Of a stretch of 21,472 bases of DNA, positions 9,206-17,322 are shown one piece after another (positions within the stretch are counted from its first letter, which is position 1; each line of letters starts with the position of its first letter). A program made the translations under genes and the position numbers. Origin of the DNA: Betaproteobacteria bacterium (GTDB lineage: Bacteria; Pseudomonadota; Gammaproteobacteria; Burkholderiales; Burkholderiaceae); assembly GCA_009921765.1 (NCBI GenBank), contig RFXC01000048.1, forward strand, positions 1 through 21,472. Direction: 5' to 3'. Below the pieces are notes generated by a model that saw nothing but the letters and a program-made list of their open reading frames with translations, searched no databases and was not told where the DNA came from.

Positions 9206-9484
9206 ATGGAACGACGCAAGCTGAGCGGCGGGCGCCTGGTGGGCGCAGCCTATGATGCGATGGAGCGCCGACTCGAAATCGAGTTCGCGGGCGGCGATGT
9301 CAAGGCCTACAAGGACGTGCCTGCCGAGGTCTGGCGCCGGCTGGTCGCCGCACCCAATCCGGCGGTGTTCTACGCCGACCGCATCGAGGAAGAATATGTG
9401 ACCGAACGTGGCCGTGTGGTGCGTGCCGCGGATGCACGTGCACGACTCGATTCTCTCTTTGGAAACCCCGACCGGAAAAGCTGA
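9206..9484 (+). CDS. KTSC domain-containing small protein
   Basis: A 92-residue protein made almost entirely of a KTSC domain (named for its occurrence at the C-terminus of some lysyl-tRNA synthetases; function unknown, RNA binding has been suggested). The recognisable run is VGAAYDAMERRLEIEFAGG, then VKAYKDVPAEVWRRLV and a short helix followed by FYADRIEEEY. The usual central YxY is reduced to AYK. CGGAGACAAGG (9195-9205) supplies the ribosome site for ATG 9206. It sits 16 bases after ggt and 9 bases before earP, so it probably shares a transcript with earP and perhaps efp. Domain assignment is from pattern recognition only. Confidence 0.8.
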   Translation: MERRKLSGGRLVGAAYDAMERRLEIEFAGGDVKAYKDVPAEVWRRLVAAPNPAVFYADRIEEEYVTERGRVVRAADARARLDSLFGNPDRKS

Positions 9485-9493
9485 GCCGGGGGC

Positions 9494-10672
9494 ATGCCGA
9501 TCCCGATCTGGATTCTGTGCAAGGTCGTCGACAACTTCGGCGACGCCGGCGTCTGCTGGCGCCTTGCGCGTTCACTCGCCGCCGCCGGAGACTTTGAACC
9601 CACCCTGGTGATCGATCAACCAGCCACGCTCGCCGCGATCGAACCACGACTCGCGCGGCAGCGGGCGGGGGAGCGCGCGCCACAGGACATGCAAATCGAT
9701 GGCGTTCGAGTCATCGAGCGCGCGAGCGTCGAGCGCGCACCCGCCGACGGGTTGCCGGCTGTCATCGTGAGCGCATTCGGCTGCGAACCGCCGGCGTGGC
9801 TGCGCGCTCGGCTGGCAGGCGGCCCGCGCCGGCCGCTTTGGCTGCAGCTCGAATACCTGAGCGCCGAAGACTGGATCGAAGACGTTCACGGCCTGGTGTC
9901 GATCAAGCCTGCCGACGCCGCACGCGAACACTTTCTCTATCCGGGCTTTACCGAGCGCACCGCAGGGCTGCTTCGCGAGCCCGGCCTCTTTGAGCGTCGC
10001 GACGAATTCCGGGCCGCCGATGGCCCGGCCACCCTCCTCGCGCGCCTCCACGCCACCCCCGCCCCCGGGCAGCGTGTCGTGAGCCTCTTCTGCTACGCCT
10101 CGGCGCCGCTTGCGCCCTGGTTCAGCGCACTCGCCGCTGGCGCCGCCCCAACGCTGGTCTGCGTGGCTGGCGGCTCGGCAGAAGGGGCGCTGGAAACGGT
10201 GCTCGGGCGGACGTTGCCGGTCGGCCAGCGCGCGGGGGTCGGTCAGGTTGAATTTGTGCGCCTGCCAATGCTGGACCAGGCGGGCTATGACCAGCTCCTC
10301 TGGAGCTGCGCGTTCAACGCGGTTCGGGGCGAGGATTCCTGGCTCCGCGCACACTGGGCGGGCGTGCCGTTTGTCTGGCAAGCCTACCCCCAGGCCGACG
10401 GCGCGCACCTCATCAAACTCGATGCCTTTCTCAGGAAAATGCGCCTGGGCGCGCCGGAGTCGGACCCCGAACATCAGGCCATTCATGCGCTGATGCACGC
10501 CTGGAACGGCAACCCGACGTACGCCATCGCCTCGGCATGGCGGGCGTTCGAGGCCCGCCTTGAAGCCTCCGACGAACTCCCGGCTCGCTATCGATCATGG
10601 GTCGCATCGCTCGAAGGGCAAACCTCGCTCACCGAGCGGCTGACTCAATATTGTCTTGATCGGCTAGAATAA
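9494..10672 (+). CDS. earP: EF-P arginine rhamnosyltransferase EarP
   Basis: EarP is an inverting GT-B glycosyltransferase that moves rhamnose from dTDP-rhamnose to Arg32 of elongation factor P. The 392-residue length is typical. The N-terminus [18 protein letters not shown] places Asp13 and Asp17 at exactly the positions reported as catalytically important in characterised EarP. The C-terminal donor-site segment contains RGEDSW (Glu280) and [16 protein letters not shown]. The gene starts 9 bases after the KTSC gene and is followed 37 bases later by efp, its protein substrate; this pairing is diagnostic. No dTDP-rhamnose synthesis genes are in the window, so the donor must come from elsewhere on the chromosome. 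Confidence 0.96.
   Translation: MPIPIWILCKVVDNFGDAGVCWRLARSLAAAGDFEPTLVIDQPATLAAIEPRLARQRAGERAPQDMQIDGVRVIERASVERAPADGLPAVIVSAFGCEPPAWLRARLAGGPRRPLWLQLEYLSAEDWIEDVHGLVSIKPADAAREHFLYPGFTERTAGLLREPGLFERRDEFRAADGPATLLARLHATPAPGQRVVSLFCYASAPLAPWFSALAAGAAPTLVCVAGGSAEGALETVLGRTLPVGQRAGVGQVEFVRLPMLDQAGYDQLLWSCAFNAVRGEDSWLRAHWAGVPFVWQAYPQADGAHLIKLDAFLRKMRLGAPESDPEHQAIHALMHAWNGNPTYAIASAWRAFEARLEASDELPARYRSWVASLEGQTSLTERLTQYCLDRLE
10640..10670 (+). promoter_or_regulatory. Possible efp promoter inside the end of earP
   Basis: TAGAAT (10665-10670), a 5-of-6 match to the -10 consensus, overlaps the earP stop codon in an AT-richer patch. CTGACT (10640-10645) is a partial -35 with a long 19-base spacer. 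It would allow efp to be expressed above the level of earP. Confidence 0.3.
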
Positions 10673-10709
10673 TGGGTTTTGTTCAGCGGGCATTCGATCA
10701 GGAATATTT

Positions 10710-11273
10710 ATGAAAATCGCTCAGGAACTCCGTACCGGCAACGTCATCATGATCGGCAAAGAGCCCATGGTTGTTCAGAAAGCCGAGTACAACAAGTCGG
10801 GCCGCAACTCGGCGGTGGTGAAAATGAAGATGAAGAATCTTCTGAACGGCTCCGCCATGGAAACCGTTTTCAAGGCCGACGAAAAATTCGATGTGCTGGT
10901 GCTTGATCGCAAGGAGGTCACCTACTCCTACTTCGCCGACCCCATGTATGTGTTCATGGATGGCGAATTCAACCAGTTCGAGGTCGAGGCCGAGTCCATG
11001 GGCGACGCGGTGCAATATCTCGACGATGGCCTCGCCTGCGAGGTGGTGTTCTACGACGGCCGCGCCATCTCGGTGGAAATGCCCAACTCGGTGGTGCGCG
11101 AAGTCGAGTACACCGAGCCCGCGGTCAAAGGTGACACCTCGGGCAAGGTCATGAAGCCCGCCCGGATCAAGCCCACAGGCCTTGAGGTATCGGTGCCTGC
11201 GTTCGTTGAAATCGGCGACCGCATCGAAATCGATACCCGCACCGGCGAGTACAAAAGCCGCGTGAAGGGCTGA
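10710..11273 (+). CDS. efp: Elongation factor P (Arg32 type)
   Basis: EF-P binds the ribosome between P and E sites and relieves stalling at consecutive prolines. The 187 residues show the three beta domains: a KOW-like domain I (about 1-65), OB domain II (about 66-128) and OB domain III (about 129-187) ending in [19 protein letters not shown]. The loop tip reads NKSGRNS with Arg at position 32, the residue rhamnosylated by EarP, instead of the Lys34 used by the EpmA/lysine pathway. AGGAA lies about five bases before the ATG. It follows earP, matching the modification system. The family is known to need this modification for full activity. Confidence 0.98.
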   Translation: MKIAQELRTGNVIMIGKEPMVVQKAEYNKSGRNSAVVKMKMKNLLNGSAMETVFKADEKFDVLVLDRKEVTYSYFADPMYVFMDGEFNQFEVEAESMGDAVQYLDDGLACEVVFYDGRAISVEMPNSVVREVEYTEPAVKGDTSGKVMKPARIKPTGLEVSVPAFVEIGDRIEIDTRTGEYKSRVKG

Positions 11274-11317
11274 ACGAGCGCACCGCTTCCCCAACCACCG
11301 ACCGAGGAGCCCACGCG

Positions 11318-12502
11318 ATGGCCGCCACCACTCCCCTGATGAACACCTACGCGCAGCAACCGGTGGTGTTCACCCATGGCGACGGCGCGTGGCTGTTCGA
11401 CAGCAACGGCAAGCGCTACCTCGACTGCCTGTCGGGGATTGCGGTGAACACCCTCGGCCACAATCACCCGGTGCTGGTGGCGGCGCTGCGCGAGCAGATC
11501 GGCAAGGTCATCCATGTGTCGAACCTGTTCACGCATCCCCTGCGCGACCAGCTCGCCCGCCTCATCCTCGAACGCAGCGGCATGACCAATGTGTTCTTCT
11601 GCAACTCGGGTCTGGAGGCCAATGAGGCGGCCATCAAGATCGCCCGAAAATACGGGCACGACCGGGGGGTGAGCCTTCCTGAAATCGTGGTCTACGACAA
11701 GTCTTTCCACGGCCGCTCGCTCGCCACGCTGTCGGCCACCGGCAACGAAAAGGTGCAGAAGGGTTTCGAGCCGCTGGTCGAAGGCTTTGTCCGTGTCCAT
11801 CTGAATGACGCCGACGAGATCCGGCGGGTGGCAGCCGACCGCCCGAACGTGGTCGCGGTGTTCGTCGAGGCCATTCAGGGTGAGGGCGGCATTCAGCCCG
11901 CCCGCGCCGACTATCTTCGCGAACTGCGCCGCCTTTGCGACGAAAAGCAGTGGCTGCTCATGATCGACGAGGTGCAGTGCGGCATGGGGCGCACCGGCAA
12001 GTGGTTCGCGCATCAGTGGGCGGGAGTTCTGCCAGATGTCATGCCGCTTGCCAAGGGTCTGGGTTCGGGCGTACCCATCGGCGCGGTGGTGGCCCATGGC
12101 GTGGCTGCCGAGGTGTTCCAGCCGGGTAATCACGGCACGACGTTCGGCGGCAATCCGCTTGCCATGCGCGCGGGCATCGCCACCATCGAGGCCATGGAGG
12201 CCGAGCACCTGCTCGACAACGCAGCGCAGGTTGGCGGTTTCATCATCACCCGCATCCGCGAACATTTTGCCGGCAACCCGGGCGTGGTCGAGGTGCGTGG
12301 CCAGGGGCTCATGATCGGCATCGAGCTCGATCGCAGCTGCGGCGACCTGGTCGGTCAGGCACTCGCCGCGGGGCTGGTGCTCAACGTTACCGCCGACCGT
12401 GTGGTGCGGTTGCTGCCGCCACTCATCCTGTCGCGCGAGCAGGCGCAACTGCTTCTCGATCGGCTGATTCCGCTGATCGAGGCAAGGTTGGGCCGGGCCT
12501 GA
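11318..12502 (+). CDS. argD: Acetylornithine aminotransferase
   Basis: A PLP-dependent class-III aminotransferase of arginine synthesis that converts N-acetylglutamate semialdehyde to N-acetylornithine, often also acting in lysine synthesis. The 394 residues include LDCLSGIAVNTLGHNHP near the N-terminus, FCNSGLEANEAAIKIARKYG (PLP phosphate site), FHGRSLATLSATGN, EAIQGEGG, the IDEVQCGMGRTG strand with the cofactor-binding Asp, and the Schiff-base Lys246 in MPLAKGLGSGVP, followed by GTTFGGNPLA. GAGGAG precedes the ATG by about eight bases. argF follows 39 bases later, consistent with a two-gene arginine unit. Close paralogues (ornithine or succinylornithine transaminases) are possible, but the argF neighbour favours ArgD. 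Confidence 0.93.
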   Translation: MAATTPLMNTYAQQPVVFTHGDGAWLFDSNGKRYLDCLSGIAVNTLGHNHPVLVAALREQIGKVIHVSNLFTHPLRDQLARLILERSGMTNVFFCNSGLEANEAAIKIARKYGHDRGVSLPEIVVYDKSFHGRSLATLSATGNEKVQKGFEPLVEGFVRVHLNDADEIRRVAADRPNVVAVFVEAIQGEGGIQPARADYLRELRRLCDEKQWLLMIDEVQCGMGRTGKWFAHQWAGVLPDVMPLAKGLGSGVPIGAVVAHGVAAEVFQPGNHGTTFGGNPLAMRAGIATIEAMEAEHLLDNAAQVGGFIITRIREHFAGNPGVVEVRGQGLMIGIELDRSCGDLVGQALAAGLVLNVTADRVVRLLPPLILSREQAQLLLDRLIPLIEARLGRA

Positions 12503-12541
12503 TCGGGTCCAGGCCAGCGTCCGCCCAACGAGCGTGCTGCC

Positions 12542-13456
12542 ATGAACACCCGTCACTTTTTGCAGTTCCGTGACCTGAGCCGTGACGAGATCCAGTATCT
12601 GTTCGAGCGTACGCGGCTGATCAAGGAGCGCTTCAAGCGCTACGAGACTTATCACCCGCTCGCCGACCGCACGCTGGTCATGATCTTCGAAAAGGCAAGC
12701 ACGCGTACCCGGCTGTCGTTCGAAGCCGGCATGCAGCAGCTTGGTGGATCAGCCATTTACCTCAACACGCGCGACTCGCAACTCGGCCGCGGTGAACCCG
12801 TTGAAGATGCAGCCCAGGTCATTTCGCGAATGTGCGACCTGGTCATGATCCGCACCTTCGAGCAGGAGATCATCGAGCGGTTCGCGCGGCACTCCCGGGT
12901 GCCGGTCATGAATGGCCTCACCAACGAATACCACCCCTGTCAGATCCTCGCCGACATCTTTACCTACATCGAGCACCGCGGCTCGATCGAGGGCCGCACG
13001 GTGGCCTGGATCGGTGACTCCAACAATGTCTGCAACACCTGGCTGCAGGCAGCCGAGGTACTGGGCTTCAACGTCCATGTGTCCACGCCGCCAGGTTATG
13101 AGGTGGAGCCTGAGCGGGCGGGCCTCTTCGGCACCGATCATTTCGAGGAATTCTCCAATCCGCTCGAGGCCTGCCGGGGCGCCGACCTGGTCACCACCGA
13201 TGTCTGGACCAGCATGGGCTTCGAGCAGGAAAACGACATGCGCCGAAAGGCGTTTGCCGACTGGTGCGTAGATGCCGAGATGATGTCGGTCGCAAGCCCC
13301 GATGCGGTCTTCATGCATTGCCTGCCAGCCCACCGGGGCGAAGAGGTGACCGCAGAAGTGATCGATGGCCCGCAGTCGGTGGTGTGGGATGAAGCCGAAA
13401 ACCGGCTACATACCCAGAAAGCACTCATGGAGTTTCTGCTGCTCGGCAAGCTCTGA
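12542..13456 (+). CDS. argF: Ornithine carbamoyltransferase
   Basis: ArgF joins carbamoyl phosphate and ornithine to make citrulline. The 304-residue length is typical of the anabolic enzyme. The carbamoyl-phosphate site STRTR is at residues 53-57 within FEKASTRTRLSFE, the second phosphate-site segment VMIRTF and HSRVPVMNGLTNEYHPCQ follow, and the ornithine-binding HCLP begins at residue 259 with AHRGEEV after it. ATG 12542 lacks a strong ribosome site. It directly follows argD, so the two steps on either side of the acetylornithine-to-ornithine deacylation are encoded together. The gene converges on the aldo/keto reductase. Confidence 0.97.
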   Translation: MNTRHFLQFRDLSRDEIQYLFERTRLIKERFKRYETYHPLADRTLVMIFEKASTRTRLSFEAGMQQLGGSAIYLNTRDSQLGRGEPVEDAAQVISRMCDLVMIRTFEQEIIERFARHSRVPVMNGLTNEYHPCQILADIFTYIEHRGSIEGRTVAWIGDSNNVCNTWLQAAEVLGFNVHVSTPPGYEVEPERAGLFGTDHFEEFSNPLEACRGADLVTTDVWTSMGFEQENDMRRKAFADWCVDAEMMSVASPDAVFMHCLPAHRGEEVTAEVIDGPQSVVWDEAENRLHTQKALMEFLLLGKL

Positions 13457-13458
13457 CA

Positions 13459-13482
13459 CCGCTGCCCGTGAGCGGGTGGTGG
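13459..13482 (+). terminator. Wobble-containing hairpin between argF and the convergent reductase gene
   Basis: CCGCTGCCCG (13459-13468) can pair with CGGGTGGTGG (13473-13482) around TGAG as a 10-bp RNA stem with three G-U wobbles. It begins two bases after the argF stop. No U-run follows, so termination is uncertain; it may be Rho-assisted or a 3' end stabiliser. Confidence 0.3.
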
Positions 13483-13495
13483 CGTTGCGCAGCGT

Positions 13496-14506
13496 TTACC
13501 CGATCCCGGCAAGCCTCGACTCGAGCGGATAGCGCGGGTCGTTATAACCAGGTGTGGAGGGATGCCCGGGCCTGACCATCGCGTCAACCGCCGCCTCGTC
13601 GTCGGCGCGCCACTGCAGATCAAGGGCGTCGAAATACTGCAGCCACTGGGACAGGGTGCGAGGTCCGGCAATCACCGAACTCACCGCGCGGTGTGCGAGC
13701 ACCCAGGCAACCGAATAGGCAAGCAGCGTGGTGCCACGGGCAGCCGCGCGGGTCTTCAACTGCTCGGCCACCGCGAGCGACTCCTCGCGCCACTCTGTCT
13801 CGAGCACGCGCTTCTCGCCCCGCCCTACCCGCGAATCCGGCGCAGGGGTGCTGCCTGGAGCATATTTTCCGGTGAGCACGCCCCGCGCGATCGGGCTGTA
13901 GGGCACGACTCCAATGCCGTAGTGGCGGCAGGCGGGCAACACCTCGACCTCGGGCTGGCGGTTGAGCAGGTTGTAGTAGGGCTGGCAGGCCGCTGGCCCG
14001 GGCATCCCCATCTGGGCACTCAGACGAACCGCCTCCGCAATGCGCCAGCCCCGGAAGTTCGAGAGCCCCCAGTAGCGAAGCTTCCCCGCCCGGATGAGGT
14101 CATCAAACGCGCGAAGCGGTTCCTCGAGCGAATCGTCCTCGTAGTCGCGATGCATGTAGCAGAGGTCGAGATAGTCGGTGCCCAGGCGCTCGAGACTTGC
14201 CTCAACGCCCTGGATGATCCACTTCCGCGACAGCCGGTTTTCATTGGGCCGACTGGACATGGGGTTCCCCACTTTCGAGGCGAGCACCCAGCGGTCGCGG
14301 TCTGCGGCAAGGAGCGGGCCCAGCATCTGCTCGCAGGCGCCCCGGCTGTACACGTCCGCGGTGTCGACAAAGTTCACGCCGCGTTCGCGCGCCGCATCAA
14401 GAATCGACGCCGCCTCGCGCGCGTCAGTCTGGTCGGCGAACATCATGGTGCCCAGGCATAGCGCCGAGACGCGCAGATTCGATCCACCCAGCCTGCGATA
14501 GTTCAT
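13496..14506 (-). CDS. Aldo/keto reductase
   Basis: A 336-residue NADPH-dependent aldo/keto reductase with an (alpha/beta)8 barrel. The catalytic tetrad is complete: Asp48 and Tyr53 in NFVDTADVYS, Lys78 in VLASKVG, His119 in LCYMHRDYEDD. The N-terminal MNYRRLGGSNLRVSALCLGTM is the standard family opening, which fixes the start at the ATG ending at 14506 rather than at a codon 18 residues upstream. The C-terminal part has YSPIARGVLTGKY and the cofactor loop SSVIAGPRTLSQW. Its ribosome site GAGG overlaps the stop codon of the SDR gene just upstream, so the two are translationally coupled. It resembles sugar/aldehyde reductases of the potassium-channel-beta-like group; the substrate is unknown. 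Confidence 0.92.
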   Translation of the reverse strand: MNYRRLGGSNLRVSALCLGTMMFADQTDAREAASILDAARERGVNFVDTADVYSRGACEQMLGPLLAADRDRWVLASKVGNPMSSRPNENRLSRKWIIQGVEASLERLGTDYLDLCYMHRDYEDDSLEEPLRAFDDLIRAGKLRYWGLSNFRGWRIAEAVRLSAQMGMPGPAACQPYYNLLNRQPEVEVLPACRHYGIGVVPYSPIARGVLTGKYAPGSTPAPDSRVGRGEKRVLETEWREESLAVAEQLKTRAAARGTTLLAYSVAWVLAHRAVSSVIAGPRTLSQWLQYFDALDLQWRADDEAAVDAMVRPGHPSTPGYNDPRYPLESRLAGIG

Positions 14507-14516
14507 CGTGGAATCC

Positions 14517-15296
14517 TCAATCGTCGAGATGGGGGTAGCCTGCCAGCCGGCCACCGTCAATCACCAGGGTTTGGCCCGTCATGAAGGCCGACGCCGGGCT
14601 CGCCAGAAAGACGGCTGCGCCCGCAATCTCGTCGGGCTCACCGATCCGGCCAAGCGGCGAATGCTTGACAGTACGGGCCAGAATGGCCGGGTCTTCCCAG
14701 AGTGCACGGGCAAAGTCGGTCCGGATGAGCCCCGGGGCGATACAGTTGGCGCGCACGCCCTGGCGCCCCCACTCGATTGCGATATTGCGGGCGATCTGCA
14801 TCTCGGCCGCTTTCGAGACGTTGTAGACGCCGATCTTGTTGGAGCCCTGAAAGCCCCCGACCGACGAGATGATGATGACCGAACCGCCGCCGCGAGCGGC
14901 CATGCCGGGGAGCGCCATGTTGGTCAGCCAGAACGTGCTCCGCACGTTGGTCGCCATGACCCGATCGAAGGCCTCGTCGGACATGCCGGCAGCCGGGCCA
15001 AAGTAGGGATTGACCGCAGCGTTACAGACCAGAACATCCATCCCGCCCCACTCGGCTTCGGTGGCACTGACCAGCGCCTGCAGGTCGTCCTTGCGCCCGA
15101 TGTGACAGACCCGGGCAATGGCCTCGCCGCCCCGGGCGCGAATCGCATCAACCACCTGCTGACAGGCCTCGAGCTTGCGGCTGGAGACCACCACGCGCGC
15201 GCCGTGATCGGCCAGGCGCTCGGCAATCGCGCGGCCGATGCCGCGGCTTGCGCCGGTGACCACGGCAACCTTGCCGTCAAGACGAAAAAGCTCCAT
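14517..15296 (-). CDS. SDR family oxidoreductase
   Basis: A 259-residue classical short-chain dehydrogenase/reductase. The cofactor motif TGASRGIG is at residues 14-21 and is followed by VVVSSRKLEA, where Ser-Arg-Lys after the second strand favours NADP(H). CNAAVNP, ISSVGG and Tyr158-x3-Lys162 (GVYNVSKAAE) complete the active site, and the C-terminal GRIGEPDEIAGAAVFLASPASAFMTGQTLVIDGG is the standard ending. The pattern is close to DHRS4-like carbonyl reductases and 3-oxoacyl reductase relatives. The stop lies 10 bases before the aldo/keto reductase ATG, so they form one transcript. It diverges from the flavin monooxygenase gene across a 169-base region. Confidence 0.9.
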   Translation of the reverse strand: MELFRLDGKVAVVTGASRGIGRAIAERLADHGARVVVSSRKLEACQQVVDAIRARGGEAIARVCHIGRKDDLQALVSATEAEWGGMDVLVCNAAVNPYFGPAAGMSDEAFDRVMATNVRSTFWLTNMALPGMAARGGGSVIIISSVGGFQGSNKIGVYNVSKAAEMQIARNIAIEWGRQGVRANCIAPGLIRTDFARALWEDPAILARTVKHSPLGRIGEPDEIAGAAVFLASPASAFMTGQTLVIDGGRLAGYPHLDD

Positions 15297-15324
15297 CGAT
15301 CAACCCGTTGCGAAGTCAGAGGTG

Positions 15325-15369
15325 TTCAGGCCGTGAGCCGTTGTGCCCGGCGCACGGTGCGGGCCTGAA
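15325..15369. promoter_or_regulatory. Inverted repeat in the divergent intergenic region, possible operator
   Basis: TTCAGGCC (15325-15332) and GGCCTGAA (15362-15369) are perfect 8-bp arms 29 bases apart. Inside them GTGC and GCAC flank CCGGC, a second short symmetry. The structure sits between the SDR start and the probable promoter of the monooxygenase, where a regulator of both units would be expected to bind. No regulator gene is nearby. The rest of the 169-base region (15297-15465) shows only the promoter listed separately. Confidence 0.35.
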
Positions 15370-15404
15370 GCTTAACCTCCCGCGCTGGTTTTCTCCCGCG
15401 TGGA

Positions 15405-15434
15405 TTTTCATCGTCCGCCGATTTGCTCTATCTT
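15405..15434 (+). promoter_or_regulatory. Candidate promoter of the flavin monooxygenase gene
   Basis: TTTTCA (15405-15410) and TATCTT (15429-15434), 18 bases apart, each match the sigma70 consensus at four positions. Transcription would start about 25 bases before the chosen TTG start, leaving room for the GGAG ribosome site at 15455-15458. Confidence 0.35.
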
Positions 15435-15465
15435 GCCGCCGGACCATTGCTCGCGGAGAACCGGG

Positions 15466-17142
15466 TTGGGATCGACAACTAAAAGGGTGCGAACACGTGT
15501 GGCGATTGCAGGCGGCGGGCCGGCCGGCATGGTGCTCGCCATCGAACTGGGCCGCCGCGGCGTGCCCTGCGTTCTGGTGGATGAGGACGAGCACCCACCA
15601 CGTTTTCCGAAGGCAAACGCCACCACCGCACGTTCGATGGAGCACTTTCGCAGGCTGGGCTTTTCCGAGCAGATCCGCGCCCAGGGCCTGCCGCCCGATT
15701 TCCCGCAGGACATCGCCTATTTCACACGCTACGCCAGCCACGAACTTGCGCGGCTGCCCGGTCTTACCCGCGAGGAGGCTCGCACCCGGCGCGCAGCGCA
15801 TGACGACCGCTGGCCCACGCCGGAGCCCCTGCACCGCGGGCAGCAGATGCTGATCGAGCCGGTGTTGCTCCAGGAGGTCCGTCGCCACGCCTCGGTCACG
15901 CTGCAGCTTGGCATGCGCGTGACATCGGTGGAGCGGCTCGACGCGGGCGGCCTGCTGCACTGCGAGTCGGCCCGTTGCGGCGAGGCGCTGCAGATCGAGG
16001 CCGACTATGTGGTGGGTTGCGACGGGCCCCGGAGCCGGGTACGCGAGACGCTGGGCATCCGCTACGAGGGCCTGCGCGAGGATGATCGCGACTTCATGGG
16101 CGGGCGAATGCTCACCGTCTATTTTCGGGCGCCCGATTTCTATGCCGCCACCGGCAAGCGCCGCTCCTGGCAATACTGGGCGGTCAATCGGGAGTGCCGC
16201 GGCCTCACCATCTCGATTGACGGCGCAGACCAGATCGCCTGCGCGCTGCAACTGCCTGCTGGCGTGACCCCCACCCGCGAGTTTGCCGAGCGCGGTCTGA
16301 TCGCCACCATGGGCGCACCGTTTGATTTCGACATCATCGGCATGTCCGAATGGACGGCTGGCTACATGCTGGTCGCCGAGCGGTTTGCTGACGATTCACC
16401 GGAACCCCGGCTGCTGCTCGCGGGTGACGCCGCCCATCTGTTCACGCCCACAGGGGGTCAGGGCTACAACACCGCAGTCGATGATGCGGTGAATCTCGGC
16501 TGGAAACTTGCGGCCGTCTGTCAGGGCTGGGGCGGCCCATCGCTCCTTGCCAGCTACCAGGCCGAGCGTCAGCCGATCGCCCGTCGAAATACGCGGTTTT
16601 CGTACGCCATGGCCGAGAGCATTGGCCGGCTGCCGCTGCCCGATCATCTCGAGCACGACAGTGACCAGGGCCGCGCTGCACGCGCCGTACTGGGCGAGCG
16701 ACTGGCCGATCATGCGCGGCGCGAATTCGACATTCCCGGCATTCACCTGGGCATGTTCTACGCCGATTCGCCCCTGATCGGACTCGACGCGTCGCACGCG
16801 CCTGCTGATGACTGGTATGCCTACCGGCCGCATGCCATCCCGGGTGCGCGCGCACCGCACCTCTGGGTGGACCACCAGCGCGCGATCTTCGACTGCTTCG
16901 GTCGCGATTTCACGTTGCTGTGCCTGGAGGGTGCCGACGTGGCGGCAGCCGAGACTCTGGCAGCCAGGGCCAGGAAGGCTGGGATCCCACTTGATATGGT
17001 GCAGGTAGCAGGCGACACGGCGCGCGAGCTCTATGGCGCGAACCATGTGCTGATCCGACCGGATCACCATGTCGGCTGGCGCGGTGACCGACTGCCACAG
17101 GATTTCGACCAGGTGCTTGGCCGCGCCCGCGGAGCGCCCTGA
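15466..17142 (+). CDS. FAD-dependent aromatic-ring hydroxylase (class A flavin monooxygenase)
   Basis: A 558-residue single-component flavin monooxygenase of the PheA/TfdB/MhpA type that would hydroxylate an aromatic ring with NAD(P)H and O2. The Rossmann motif GGGPAG is at residues 16-21, the DG motif (VVGCDGPRSRVRE) at Asp186, and the ribityl-binding GD motif LLLAGDAAHLFTPTGGQG at Asp321. Thereafter YNTAVDDAVNLGWKLA is family standard. The last ~100 residues form the thioredoxin-like domain of this subfamily, ending VLIRPDHHVGWRGD. The start is TTG 15466, supported by GGAG seven bases upstream. A GTG at 15400 would add 22 residues unlike the family and precede any ribosome site; GTG 15487 or 15499 are alternatives. 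An extradiol dioxygenase gene follows, implying a catechol-type product. Confidence 0.9.
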   Translation: MGSTTKRVRTRVAIAGGGPAGMVLAIELGRRGVPCVLVDEDEHPPRFPKANATTARSMEHFRRLGFSEQIRAQGLPPDFPQDIAYFTRYASHELARLPGLTREEARTRRAAHDDRWPTPEPLHRGQQMLIEPVLLQEVRRHASVTLQLGMRVTSVERLDAGGLLHCESARCGEALQIEADYVVGCDGPRSRVRETLGIRYEGLREDDRDFMGGRMLTVYFRAPDFYAATGKRRSWQYWAVNRECRGLTISIDGADQIACALQLPAGVTPTREFAERGLIATMGAPFDFDIIGMSEWTAGYMLVAERFADDSPEPRLLLAGDAAHLFTPTGGQGYNTAVDDAVNLGWKLAAVCQGWGGPSLLASYQAERQPIARRNTRFSYAMAESIGRLPLPDHLEHDSDQGRAARAVLGERLADHARREFDIPGIHLGMFYADSPLIGLDASHAPADDWYAYRPHAIPGARAPHLWVDHQRAIFDCFGRDFTLLCLEGADVAAAETLAARARKAGIPLDMVQVAGDTARELYGANHVLIRPDHHVGWRGDRLPQDFDQVLGRARGAP

Positions 17143-17180
17143 CCGGATGCAAGACCACCTCTGGAGAGCCAGAATCCTCG

Positions 17181-17210
17181 TTCGACGATCGGCCCGTTCC
17201 GGCCTATCAT
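17181..17210 (+). promoter_or_regulatory. Weak promoter candidate upstream of the dioxygenase gene
   Basis: TTCGAC (17181-17186) and TATCAT (17205-17210) are 18 bases apart in the 180-base gap between the hydroxylase and dioxygenase genes. Use of this site would give a leader of about 105 bases that contains the hairpin at 17251-17278. Confidence 0.3.
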
Positions 17211-17250
17211 CGAGTCCGTCGCAGGTACAAACACCACAACCGGGTCCGCC

Positions 17251-17278
17251 TGCGGCCGCCGACCAGGTGCTGGCCGCA
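17251..17278 (+). repeat. Hairpin in the leader of the dioxygenase gene
   Basis: TGCGGCC (17251-17257) pairs with GGCCGCA (17272-17278) around a 14-base loop, 44 bases before the dioxygenase ATG. It could be a leader structure or a processing/stability element; no U-run follows. Confidence 0.35.
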
Positions 17279-17322
17279 CAAGACCCCATGTCCCACACCG
17301 CATCGCCCAGGAGGACTCGCTC

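Noticed and set aside
11051..12655. A 534-codon open frame on the minus strand opposite argD
   Set aside because: It lies wholly opposite clear argD/efp/argF coding sequence, and long antisense frames are expected in GC-rich DNA with strong third-position bias. The translation resembles no family I know.
14507..14560. 18-residue N-terminal extension of the aldo/keto reductase
   Set aside because: It would run back into the SDR coding region; the family N-terminus starts exactly at the ATG ending at 14506.
15400..15465. GTG 15400 as start of the flavin monooxygenase
   Set aside because: The extra residues are Pro/Arg/Cys-rich and unlike the family, lie over the promoter candidate, and lack a ribosome site; TTG 15466 has GGAG at good spacing.
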